DNA of 16,785 nt from an uncultured Chloroflexota bacterium (GTDB taxonomy: Bacteria; Chloroflexota; Anaerolineae; Anaerolineales; Anaerolineaceae), in NCBI GenBank assembly GCA_902795255.1, contig CADBKS010000046.1:1-16785 (forward strand). Reading direction: 5' to 3'. Positions 7,820-15,801 of the stretch are shown here, piece after piece (within the stretch, counting starts at the first letter, position 1; each line of letters opens with the position of its first letter). The notes under the pieces are model-generated. The model saw only the letters and a list, made by a program, of their open reading frames with translations. It was not told where the DNA came from and made no database searches. The position numbers were made by a program, and so were the translations under genes.

Positions 7820-7885
7820 GGCGCGGCAAGCAGCTTATGCAAACACACGAGCGATCGGGCCGCGCCATGCGAAGCACTCACTTTT
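7820..7885. repeat. Interspersed repeat, copy 2
   Basis: The arms GGCGCGG (7820-7826) and CCGCGCC (7860-7866) bound a unit that matches positions 1-42 of the window. The match continues through a GCGAAGCACTCACTTT tail to 7884. This copy lacks the AAAGTGAG right arm found after copy 1. No transposase or obvious target duplication is next to it, so it is best viewed as a REP- or MITE-like intergenic repeat. Confidence 0.75.
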
Positions 7886-7920
7886 GGTTGCCATGAACAC
7901 AACAGGTTGAATTCTTTAAC

Positions 7921-7952
7921 AGTATGGAGACCGCAGTAAAACAGCAAAAACC
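7921..7952. repeat. Direct repeat B (terminator-associated sequence)
   Basis: Partner of the repeat at 7606-7637; the first 16 bases are identical. On the minus strand it forms the T-rich tail and flank just downstream of the pyr operon terminator stem. Confidence 0.6.
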
Positions 7953-7982
7953 CCGCGCCGTAATGACCCGGCGCGGGGTTTT
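7942..7982 (-). terminator. Rho-independent terminator of the pyr operon
   Basis: CCCCGCGCCG (7951-7960) pairs perfectly with CGGCGCGGGG (7969-7978) around an eight-base loop, and A/T pairs extend the stem outward. Read on the minus strand the stem is followed by TTTTTGCTGTTTT, a good termination tail, about 70 bases past the pyrI stop. The mirror-image T run on the plus strand would let it work in both directions. Confidence 0.9.
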
Positions 7983-8053
7983 CTTCTGTCAGCGTTTGAT
8001 CGGATACGCACTTGTCAGCCAAAGCTGTGCTGTATGGCGCGGTCCTGCTGCCC

Positions 8054-8482
8054 CTACTCTTCGGCTTTCGGGGCCTCGTGTTCGCAGTAGATGCAGCGGT
8101 AGATCTTCTTTTCCCGGTCTGTCAGGCGGAATTCCTGGACGAGTTCCTGCTCGGTCGAGGTGATGCAGCGCGGGTTTTTGCACTTGATGATGTTCTGGAT
8201 GCGCTCCGGCAGGGTCAGGTGTTCCCGTTTGACGAGTTCGCCGTCACGGATAATGTTGACCGTGATGCCCGGGTCGATGTATCCCAGCACGGCGAAGTCC
8301 AGATCAATGATCTGCCCGACTTTGATGATGTCCTTTTTGCCCATCTTGTTGGAGTCGGCGTTTTTGATCATGGCGACGGTGCAGTCCAGTTTGTCCAGCC
8401 CGAGGATCCTGTAGATCTCCATACCGCGTCCGGCAGTGATGTGGTCGAGTACGATACCGTCTTTGATCTTTCCGATGATCAT
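8054..8482 (-). CDS. pyrI: Aspartate carbamoyltransferase regulatory chain
   Basis: This 142-residue PyrI is slightly shorter than the roughly 153-residue E. coli chain. The N-terminal nucleotide-binding part starts [16 protein letters not shown], where known PyrI proteins bind ATP or CTP. The C-terminal zinc domain has its four cysteines in CKNPRC and CIYC. It binds the PyrB catalytic trimer and confers allosteric control of the first committed step of pyrimidine synthesis. Its ATG overlaps the pyrB stop as ATGA, which fits stoichiometric production of the two chains. It is the last gene of the operon, followed by the terminator at 7942-7982. Stop codon TAG. Confidence 0.97.
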   Translation of the reverse strand: MIIGKIKDGIVLDHITAGRGMEIYRILGLDKLDCTVAMIKNADSNKMGKKDIIKVGQIIDLDFAVLGYIDPGITVNIIRDGELVKREHLTLPERIQNIIKCKNPRCITSTEQELVQEFRLTDREKKIYRCIYCEHEAPKAEE

Positions 8483-9396
8483 GCGTTTACCTCCAGTAAT
8501 TTCATGATGAGCGCCATGCGCACGAATTTGCCGTTGAGCACCTGTTTGAAGTAGCAGGCGCGGGGGTCTTTATCGACAGCCACGGAGATCTCGTTGACAC
8601 GCGGCAGCGGGTGCATGATGGTCAGCGATTCTTTGGCGGTGCGGAGTTTTTCCGGCGTCAGGATGTAGGTATCCTTGAGCCGCATATAGTCGGCTTCATT
8701 GAAGAAGCGTTCGCGCTGGACACGGGTCATGTAGAGAATGTCCAGATTCGGGATCGCGTCTTCCAGGCTGGTGACTTCTTCGTAGGGGATGTTGTTGGCT
8801 TCCAGTACATCGCTGATGATGTAGCGCGGGACCTGCAGCTCTTCCGGAGAGATCAGGACGAAGCGGACATTTTTATAACGGGACATGGCGGAGATGAGCG
8901 AATGGACGGTGCGGCCGAATTTCAGGTCGCCGCAGAGCCCGACGGTCAGATTCTCGAGGGTGCCCTTTTCGCGGTAGATGGTCAGCAGGTCGGTCAGGGT
9001 CTGGGTCGGGTGGTTGTGTCCGCCGTCCCCCGCGTTGATCACCGGGACGCCAGCGGTGCGGGAGGCTACCAGCGGGGCGCCTTCCTTCGGGTGGCGCATG
9101 GCGATGATATCGGCATAGCAGCCGACGGTCTGGACGGTGTCGGAGACGCTTTCTCCCTTGGAGGTGGAGCTGCTTTTGGCGTCGGAGAACCCGATCACAT
9201 TGCCGCCGAGGCTGTACATGGCGGATTCAAAGCTGAGACGGGTGCGGGTGGAGGGCTCGAAGAAGAGCGTCGCCAGGATCTTGCCGTCGCAGACGTGGGC
9301 ATATTTCGCGGGATTGGCGATGATATCCATGGATCTGTCCAGCAGTTCCCGGATCTCGTCCGTGCTCATTTGCATGATATCGATGAGATTGTTCAT
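8479..9396 (-). CDS. pyrB: Aspartate carbamoyltransferase catalytic chain
   Basis: This 305-residue protein is full length for the family. It transfers the carbamoyl group of carbamoyl phosphate to aspartate, giving N-carbamoyl-aspartate, in the cytosol. The carbamoyl-phosphate motif [13 protein letters not shown] (45-57, with S49-T-R-T), the 80s-loop lysine region SSSTSKGES (75-83), MRHP (100-103) and [13 protein letters not shown] (127-139) are all intact. With PyrI downstream it should form the E. coli-like holoenzyme (class B) and be feedback controlled. It overlaps the end of pyrE by four bases (ATGA). Confidence 0.97.
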   Translation of the reverse strand: MNNLIDIMQMSTDEIRELLDRSMDIIANPAKYAHVCDGKILATLFFEPSTRTRLSFESAMYSLGGNVIGFSDAKSSSTSKGESVSDTVQTVGCYADIIAMRHPKEGAPLVASRTAGVPVINAGDGGHNHPTQTLTDLLTIYREKGTLENLTVGLCGDLKFGRTVHSLISAMSRYKNVRFVLISPEELQVPRYIISDVLEANNIPYEEVTSLEDAIPNLDILYMTRVQRERFFNEADYMRLKDTYILTPEKLRTAKESLTIMHPLPRVNEISVAVDKDPRACYFKQVLNGKFVRMALIMKLLEVNA

Positions 9397-10034
9397 TTCT
9401 TTTCTCCTGTGATCCAGCTTTCATCCGAGGGGTTGTTCCTGAAGGCGATCAGGCGTTCGACATCTTCCTGCCGGATGTAGCCTTCTTTTGCGGCCACCTG
9501 TGTGATGACGTCAAAATCGGTCAGCGAATGGTTCACGACGTTGGCCGCAGCCAGGCGGTCAAGTCCTTTCTGCATGCCGTAGGTGAAGATGCTGACGATC
9601 CCCAGAACTTCGGCTCCGGCCTCGCGCAGGGCGTCAACGACTTCGATCACGCTGCCGCCGGTGGAGATCAGGTCTTCGACGACAACGACCTTCTGTCCGG
9701 CATCAAGTTTGCCCTCGATCCGGTTCTGCCGGCCGTGGTCCTTGTTCCCGCTGCGGACGTAACCCATGGGCAGATCCATCAGGTGGGCGGTGATGGCGGC
9801 ATGGGCGATCCCGGCGGTGGAGGTCCCCATCAGCACTTCCACATCCGGGAAGTATGTGCGGATGAGTTCGGCCAGTCCGTTTTCCACGTCATTCCGGACC
9901 GCGGGGGCGGTCAGGGTCAGACGGTTGTCACAGTAAACCGGGCTTTTGATGCCGCTGGCCCAGGTGAAGGGTTCTTCCGGCCGCAGAAATACGGCCCCGA
10001 TGGACAGCAGGTCTTTTGCGATTCTTTCTTTCAT
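9393..10034 (-). CDS. pyrE: Orotate phosphoribosyltransferase
   Basis: The protein has 213 residues from the ATG at 10034. That start is preferred over an in-frame TTG at 10037 because AGGAG (10045-10041) lies six bases upstream of the ATG. It converts orotate plus PRPP to orotidine 5'-phosphate. The PRPP loop [13 protein letters not shown] (116-128) and the flexible catalytic loop [18 protein letters not shown] (91-108, with K98 and H100) are intact, and the N-terminal [12 protein letters not shown] segment is typical. It follows pyrF after a gap of about 49 bases holding a small hairpin. Confidence 0.97.
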   Translation of the reverse strand: MKERIAKDLLSIGAVFLRPEEPFTWASGIKSPVYCDNRLTLTAPAVRNDVENGLAELIRTYFPDVEVLMGTSTAGIAHAAITAHLMDLPMGYVRSGNKDHGRQNRIEGKLDAGQKVVVVEDLISTGGSVIEVVDALREAGAEVLGIVSIFTYGMQKGLDRLAAANVVNHSLTDFDVITQVAAKEGYIRQEDVERLIAFRNNPSDESWITGEKK

Positions 10035-10052
10035 CAATTTCTCCTATGATCT

Positions 10053-10072
10053 GAGCATCCGTTCGAATGCTC
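10053..10072. other. Intercistronic hairpin between pyrF and pyrE
   Basis: GAGCAT (10053-10058) and ATGCTC (10067-10072) form a six-base-pair stem with an eight-base loop in the pyrF-pyrE gap. No T run follows on the minus strand, so it is not a terminator. It could protect or mark a processed transcript end, or be chance. Confidence 0.35.
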
Positions 10073-10083
10073 CTTTTGACTGG

Positions 10084-10781
10084 TCAGCCAACAAATTCGG
10101 ACATGCAGCGGCGGTAGGCTGCGACCGGGTCTTCGGCCGCGGTGATCGGGCGTCCGACAACGATGTAGTCCGAGCCGATTTCACGGGCTTTCGCGGGGGT
10201 GGTCACCCGCTGCTGGTCGCCGGCGGCTCCGTCGGCAAAGCGGATCCCCGGGGTGACGGTCAGGAAGCTTTCTCCGCAGACTTCATGGACACGGCCGGAT
10301 TCCAGCGGGGAGCATACCACCCCGTCCAGCCCGGCGGATTTCGCGTTCTGCGCGTATTTCATGACGACTTCCGCGAGCGGTTCGCGGATGAGCAGTTCGT
10401 TTTCCATGCGCTGCTGGTCGATCGAGGTGAGCTGGGTCACGGCGATCAGCAGCGGGCGGGTGCCGTCGGGGCGGGTCAGGCCTTCCACGGCGGCTTTCAT
10501 CATGTCCAGACCGCCGGCAGCATGGAGGTTGCAGATGTCCACATCCAGACGGGAGAGGACAGCCATGGCCTTTTTGACCGTGTTGGGAATGTCGTGCAGC
10601 TTCAGGTCCAGAAAGATCTTGTGGCCGCGGGCTTTGATTTCCCGGACGATCGCCGGCCCTTCCGCGTAGAAAAGCTCCATGCCGATCTTGACGAAGGGCT
10701 TTTCTCCGGTGAACTGATTCAGAAACGCGTAGGTCTGTTCGGCTGTGGCAAAGTCACAGGCGATGATGACATCTTTTCCCA

Positions 10782-10782
<1 letters not shown>
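10084..10782 (-). CDS. pyrF: Orotidine 5'-phosphate decarboxylase
   Basis: This 232-residue enzyme is of the short, Bacillus-type class and catalyses the last step to UMP. The catalytic signature [12 protein letters not shown] (57-68) has D59, K61 and D64, and the C-terminal [10 protein letters not shown] and YIVVGRPIT segments bind the phosphate. The ATG at 10782 is chosen because it shares its first base with the pyrD stop (TAATG) and opens with [10 protein letters not shown], the normal family N-terminus. An in-frame TTG at 10869 would add 29 residues inside pyrD and is rejected. Confidence 0.96.
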
Positions 10783-12418
<1,636 letters not shown>

Positions 12419-12446
12419 TTTTATTCTTTCAGTGTCCGGTCATTTC

Positions 12447-13724
12447 TCACTTCGCGCCGCAAAGCCGCTCCGTGTCTTCATATGCGGTTTTCCCGTCCGC
12501 GACGGTCAGAACACAGCGGCCCTGCACCTTCTGGCCGGCAAAGGGCGTGCTGCGCCCTTTGGAGAGGAATGTCCCCGGATCGATCTCATAGCTGTCTTCG
12601 AGGTCAAAGACGGTGAAGTCCGCCGGAGCATCTTCGCTCAGCGTCTCCGGCAGCCCGAAGCGTCTGCGCGGTGCATCGGAAAGCAGTTCGATCAGGCGCG
12701 CCAGGCTCAGTTCGCCTTTCAGTACCAGATCAGTGTAAAGCAGCGGGAAAGCGGTCTCGATACCGACGATGCCCATCAGGCTCCCCTGCAGTCCGCGGCT
12801 TTTTTCTTCTGCACTGTGCGGGGCGTGATCCGTGGCGATCATGTCGACCGTCCCGTCGCGCAGCCCTTCCAGCAGTGCCAGCCGGTCCGATTCATCCCGG
12901 ATGGGCGGATTCATTTTGAAGCGCCCTTCTTCCTGAAGCATGGAATCATTCAGCAGCAGATAATGCGGGGCGGTCTCACAGGTCACGTCCAGTCCCTCGG
13001 CTTTGGCTTTGCGGATCAGCGCGACGGATTCTTTTGTGGAAATGTGGCAGACGTGGTAGCCGCATCCGGTCTCCCGGACCAGCTCCAGGTCGCGGGCGAT
13101 CTGCCCCCATTCGGATTCCGAACAGATCCCTTTGTGTCCGTGCGCGGCTGCGTATTTTCCGTCGTGGATGTAACCGCCGCGCAGCAGGGAGTTGTCTTCG
13201 CAGTGGGCGACGATGAGTTTGCCGAGCTGTTTCGCTTTCAGCATGGCGGCCCGCATCATTTCATCCCGCTGGACACCGTGGCCGTCATCCGAGAAGGCAA
13301 TCACGGAAGGGGCCAGACCTTCCAGGTCAGAGAGCGTCTCCCCCTTTTCCCCGACGGTGATGGTGCCGTAGGGGAAAACGCGGATCGCCGCGTCCTTTTT
13401 AATGGCATCCAGCTGGACCCGGAGTTTTTCCGGATCGTCCGGGGTCGGATCCAGGTTCGGCATCGTACAGACGGCGGTATATCCGCCGTGTGCCGCAGCC
13501 CGGCTGCCGCTGGCGATCGTCTCCTTATAAGAAAAACCCGGCTCGCGAAAGTGAACATGCACATCAGCGAAACCGGGAAAAACAGTGAATCGGTCACCGG
13601 GGATCATCCGATCAAGGTCAGATGCCGAAGACCCGAAACGGAAAAACCGTTCGGAGACGGTGATATCACCCCTTCGGGTCTCACCGCCGCTGAAGATATT
13701 GACATTGCTCAGCATGTACTGCAT
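12447..13724 (-). CDS. pyrC: Dihydroorotase (class I)
   Basis: This 425-residue enzyme matches the length of the Bacillus-type dihydroorotase (about 428). It cyclises N-carbamoyl-aspartate to dihydroorotate. Metal ligands are visible in FADVHVHFREPG (H56 and H58) and in the MIATDHAPHS motif near the C-terminal third; HCEDNSLL and CHIST supply further histidines. The ATG at 13724 is preferred because AAGGA lies seven bases upstream (AGGAAAGGAACGCCGG before the ATG). In-frame starts further up (13745, 13778, TTG 13808) lie inside the leader hairpins and lack such a site. It is the first gene of the pyr operon. Confidence 0.95.
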   Translation of the reverse strand: MQYMLSNVNIFSGGETRRGDITVSERFFRFGSSASDLDRMIPGDRFTVFPGFADVHVHFREPGFSYKETIASGSRAAAHGGYTAVCTMPNLDPTPDDPEKLRVQLDAIKKDAAIRVFPYGTITVGEKGETLSDLEGLAPSVIAFSDDGHGVQRDEMMRAAMLKAKQLGKLIVAHCEDNSLLRGGYIHDGKYAAAHGHKGICSESEWGQIARDLELVRETGCGYHVCHISTKESVALIRKAKAEGLDVTCETAPHYLLLNDSMLQEEGRFKMNPPIRDESDRLALLEGLRDGTVDMIATDHAPHSAEEKSRGLQGSLMGIVGIETAFPLLYTDLVLKGELSLARLIELLSDAPRRRFGLPETLSEDAPADFTVFDLEDSYEIDPGTFLSKGRSTPFAGQKVQGRCVLTVADGKTAYEDTERLCGAK

Positions 13725-13744
13725 CCGGCGTTCCTTTCCTGACA

Positions 13745-13775
13745 TAAAAAATCTGCCCTCCGCCAAGGAGCGCAG
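13745..13775 (-). terminator. Second terminator-like hairpin in the pyrC leader
   Basis: On the minus strand CTGC-G-CTCC pairs with GGAG-G-GCAG (positions 13775-13753, one G/G mismatch) around a five-base loop, and is followed by ATTTTTT (13752-13746). It ends about 21 bases before the pyrC ATG. Its GGCGGA (13764-13759) could instead pair with TCCGCC upstream in the leader (13829-13824), which would disrupt the hairpin. This layout suits an attenuator. Confidence 0.6.
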
Positions 13776-13779
13776 CATC

Positions 13780-13800
13780 AAAAACGGGCGCTGAAGCCCG
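13780..13800 (-). terminator. First terminator-like hairpin in the pyrC leader
   Basis: CGGGC and GCCCG (ends of 13800-13785, minus strand) form a five-base-pair GC stem around TTCAGC, followed immediately by TTTTT (13784-13780). It lies about 50 bases after the predicted start of transcription. It is short but shaped like an intrinsic terminator, and a second such hairpin follows five bases later. Confidence 0.6.
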
Positions 13801-13858
13801 ATCCACAATTCCGTACAGTCCCCGGCGGACGTTGGAAATCTTTCAAATTATCAGATAA

Positions 13859-13887
13859 AGTATATTGAAAACACGAAAGTTTGTCAA
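13859..13887 (-). promoter_or_regulatory. Promoter of the pyr operon
   Basis: On the minus strand TTGACA (13887-13882) is separated by exactly 17 bases from TATACT (13864-13859), an almost perfect housekeeping-sigma promoter. Transcription should start near 13852, giving a leader of about 128 nt before pyrC that contains the two terminator-like hairpins. Such a strong promoter fits control by attenuation rather than by an activator. Confidence 0.85.
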
Positions 13888-13982
13888 TGCAGAAGGTGAC
13901 ATGCAGGATGGGTATGACGACGGGTTCATCAGAGGAGGCCGGACCGGCTGAGGCTTCCGCGCACGGTTCAGCAGACTGTTTT

Positions 13983-15053
13983 TTACCAATCGGAATCCCA
14001 ATCCGTGTCGGACGAATCCCAGCTGTCCCAATCCCAGTCTGAGCTGCTGTTTGAACCGCCTCTGAAAAGGTCATCGACGATCCCGGGGTCGGAAGGAAAA
14101 CTCGGAAAACCGAAATCGCCGAACAATCTTTCGCCCCAGGTATAACTATTCGAAATGTCACCGAAATAAATCGGCGAATCCGCCGCGTTCCGATAGTATT
14201 GAGGGGCTGATGACAGCGCAGGCCGGGAATCCAGTCTTATCCAGTTGGATCCGGATCTCACAAACCAGGACTCATTTTCTTTATAATATTTCAATCCGTT
14301 ATCTTCGTAATATCCGTTGCCGGCCGAACGGATGAACTGTCCCGCAATGATTACGGCAAGCGGGATCCCGATCAGGGCTGCTTTCCTTACTTTTTTGCCG
14401 TATTTTTCCTCTGTAAAAAACTTTCTTGCCAAAAAGAAAGCGCCTCCGGCGGCGATTGCCACAAACGGGTTGAGCAGTCTGACGATTACCCAAAAGATGA
14501 GATGGAAGATCAGTCTGACAAAGAAGATGATCCAATTGAAAAAACAAAGACCGGCGAAAGCGAGAAACGCGAAGCAGCCCTTTTTCCCACCGGAATCTTC
14601 TGATGATCCGCTGTAGGATGATTGGGACCTGCTGCCGCTGTAAGATGACAGGTATGATGTTCCGTTTACGCGGTCATCTCTTTCCGGATAAATGCCCCGC
14701 ATATGGCACTCATCAAGCAGTTTATCATAAAGCTCGCCTACGGCGTATGCTTCATCACTTCCCTGGTAACGGACAGCCCGAGAGCCGTCCGATTTGTTTT
14801 TGTAAACAATGAAATTATTCCCGGATCGAAAGATCCCGAAAGCCCTTGGTTCCTGATAATTCTCCCCGATAAAGAAACGCATCTTTTCCAGCGGCATATC
14901 TTTGGACCGGCAGAATTCCCGCAGTTCTTCGATCGTCCGCGGCCTTCCCGTAAAAGTCCGCGGCGGTTCCGGAGCCGGGGCGTTGTCTGATGGTGCGGTC
15001 TGTTCCGGAAAATCGACGGGTAATTCTTCGGGATCGGGTTTATTTTCTTCCAT
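13983..15053 (-). CDS. Predicted three-span membrane protein with a Trp/Asp/Ser C-terminal tail
   Basis: The protein has 356 residues from the ATG at 15053, chosen because AGGAG lies just upstream; an in-frame extension to 15158 has no ribosome binding site. Residues 1-35 are acidic and Pro-rich. Residues 36-118 form a soluble domain (TIEELREFC, MRFFIGENYQEPRAFGIF, YKNKSDGSRAVRYQG). Residues 131-155 are Ser/Tyr/Gly-rich linker. Hydrophobic spans lie at about 160-180, 184-209 and 224-241, with Lys/Arg between the last two, which predicts the N-terminus inside and the C-terminus outside. Residues 242-335 are a Tyr-rich external part, and 337-356 are almost only Ser, Asp and Trp. I recognise no family. 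Base composition is visibly more AT-rich than the pyr genes. It is not in an obvious operon. Confidence 0.85.
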   Translation of the reverse strand: MEENKPDPEELPVDFPEQTAPSDNAPAPEPPRTFTGRPRTIEELREFCRSKDMPLEKMRFFIGENYQEPRAFGIFRSGNNFIVYKNKSDGSRAVRYQGSDEAYAVGELYDKLLDECHMRGIYPERDDRVNGTSYLSSYSGSRSQSSYSGSSEDSGGKKGCFAFLAFAGLCFFNWIIFFVRLIFHLIFWVIVRLLNPFVAIAAGGAFFLARKFFTEEKYGKKVRKAALIGIPLAVIIAGQFIRSAGNGYYEDNGLKYYKENESWFVRSGSNWIRLDSRPALSSAPQYYRNAADSPIYFGDISNSYTWGERLFGDFGFPSFPSDPGIVDDLFRGGSNSSSDWDWDSWDSSDTDWDSDW

Positions 15054-15482
15054 TTTTCTCCTGTTCGGGGATTTGTCAGGATCGGGAAATTTCTGTTCAA
15101 ATCTCCGGGATATTTTTATAATGACCGGGCCGTGTAAATCGCTCCGGATCTGTATCATTCGGATTTCCGGATGCGGATTCGGCGTTTTTTCTAATCAGAT
15201 TCCGCAGTGCCTCCTGGTTTATGGTCAGGTACGGGGATGTTTTACAACGGCGGATATACGAATAATAATAACACGGGTTCAGTTTTTTTTACAATGATTC
15301 TGCATTTCGCGGGAAAAGCCCGCAGGATGGATAGCGTTTGTTTATATGTATGGATCCGGGCAGAGCGAACCGGATATAATTTATTCTGGAATGCTGTCTT
15401 GGATCGGGCAGTGGAAAATCCCGGGTTCGGGGCCCGGAACTTTCCCGCTTCGGACCACGTTCCATCAGCGGAAGGAGTTTTT
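15054..15482. other. Intergenic region between divergent genes
   Basis: About 430 bases with no convincing gene. It holds the ribosome binding site of the minus-strand membrane protein, a TATAAT for the plus strand (15375-15380), a small GC hairpin (GCGGG/CCCGC, 15309-15323) and a CCGGG/CCCGG hairpin in the leader before 15483. A weak minus-strand promoter (TTGTAA, 18 bases, TATTAT, around 15260-15290) could serve the membrane protein. I recognise no riboswitch. Confidence 0.55.
15375..15380 (+). promoter_or_regulatory. TATAAT -10 element upstream of the signal-peptide ORF
   Basis: A perfect TATAAT lies about 100 bases before the ATG at 15483. The -35 position has no good match, so this is only a probable promoter. 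Confidence 0.45.
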
Positions 15483-15552
15483 ATGAGGAAAATGAATCTG
15501 TTTCGAGTTATCAGTGTATTTGTGTTTGCCCTGCTGATCTGCGCAGGGACCG

Positions 15553-15741
15553 GCATGGAAACAGCGCGGCTGGAAAAAAAGCGACGGCAAAGCCGTACTC
15601 AACCCCGATCTGTGGCTGGAGCTGGATCGGCTGCTGGGGCTGCACAAAGTCCGCTTTACATGGATCAAAGGCCACGCGGGCCACCCCGAAAACGAACGGT
15701 GCGACGCGATCGCGGTAAAGGAATATCAGCAATATCTGTAA
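15553..15741 (+). pseudogene. rnhA: Ribonuclease HI, C-terminal fragment
   Basis: In the frame of the TAA at 15739-15741 the translation contains [14 protein letters not shown]..., NPDLW, and [18 protein letters not shown], a near-textbook match to RNase HI from about W85 of the 155-residue E. coli enzyme to near the end. The His loop (GHAGHPENE) and the last catalytic Asp (CD) are kept. The first half, with the catalytic D10, E48 and D70 equivalents, is missing, and an in-frame TGA lies just upstream (15535-15537). There is no start codon or ribosome binding site in this frame. It cannot make an active enzyme. It faces the SpoIVA-like ORF across a shared terminator. Confidence 0.85.
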
Positions 15742-15748
15742 AGAAAGA

Positions 15749-15798
15749 ATCCCCTCAGGGCAGAGGCGGCCTGCGCCCTCCCCGCGGGGACCTTTTTT
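15749..15798. terminator. Bidirectional terminator between the rnhA fragment and the SpoIVA-like ORF
   Basis: TCCCC near 15750 pairs with GGGGA near 15786-15790, enclosing a second stem (AGGGC with GCCCT). Read on the plus strand the structure is followed by CCTTTTTTTTCTC. On the minus strand it is followed by TTCTTTCTTT. It serves both convergent genes and is probably native to the donor of this segment. Confidence 0.65.
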
Positions 15799-15801
15799 TT
15801 C

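Larger units (their letters stand above)
7480..8053. other. Intergenic region between the pyr operon and the four-gene operon
   Basis: This stretch of about 570 bases has no convincing gene. From left to right it holds the ribosome binding site and promoter of the four-gene operon, a degenerate copy of a terminator-associated direct repeat (7606-7637), an AT-richer stretch with nothing recognised (7638-7750), a large palindrome with a GNRA loop (7763-7808), the interspersed repeat (7820-7885), and the pyr terminator (7942-7982). ORFs of up to 150 codons across it change frame through the hairpins, lack ribosome binding sites and look like no protein I know. Confidence 0.7.

Noticed and set aside
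1..7884. Direct repeats at both ends of the four-gene operon as the ends of a mobile element
   Set aside because: There is no transposase, integrase or target duplication, the copies differ at several positions, and intergenic repeats often occur on both sides of operons by chance.
7570..8022. Minus-strand 150-codon frame in the intergenic region
   Set aside because: It runs through the pyr terminator and the palindromic repeats, and its translation has no recognisable domain or initiation site.
13725..13860. PyrR-binding leader of the Bacillus type
   Set aside because: No ARUCCNGNGAGGYU-like loop could be found in the leader, although terminator-like hairpins are present.
15381..15482. Riboswitch or structured leader before the signal-peptide ORF
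   Set aside because: Only a five-base-pair GC stem is visible; no conserved riboswitch core was recognised.
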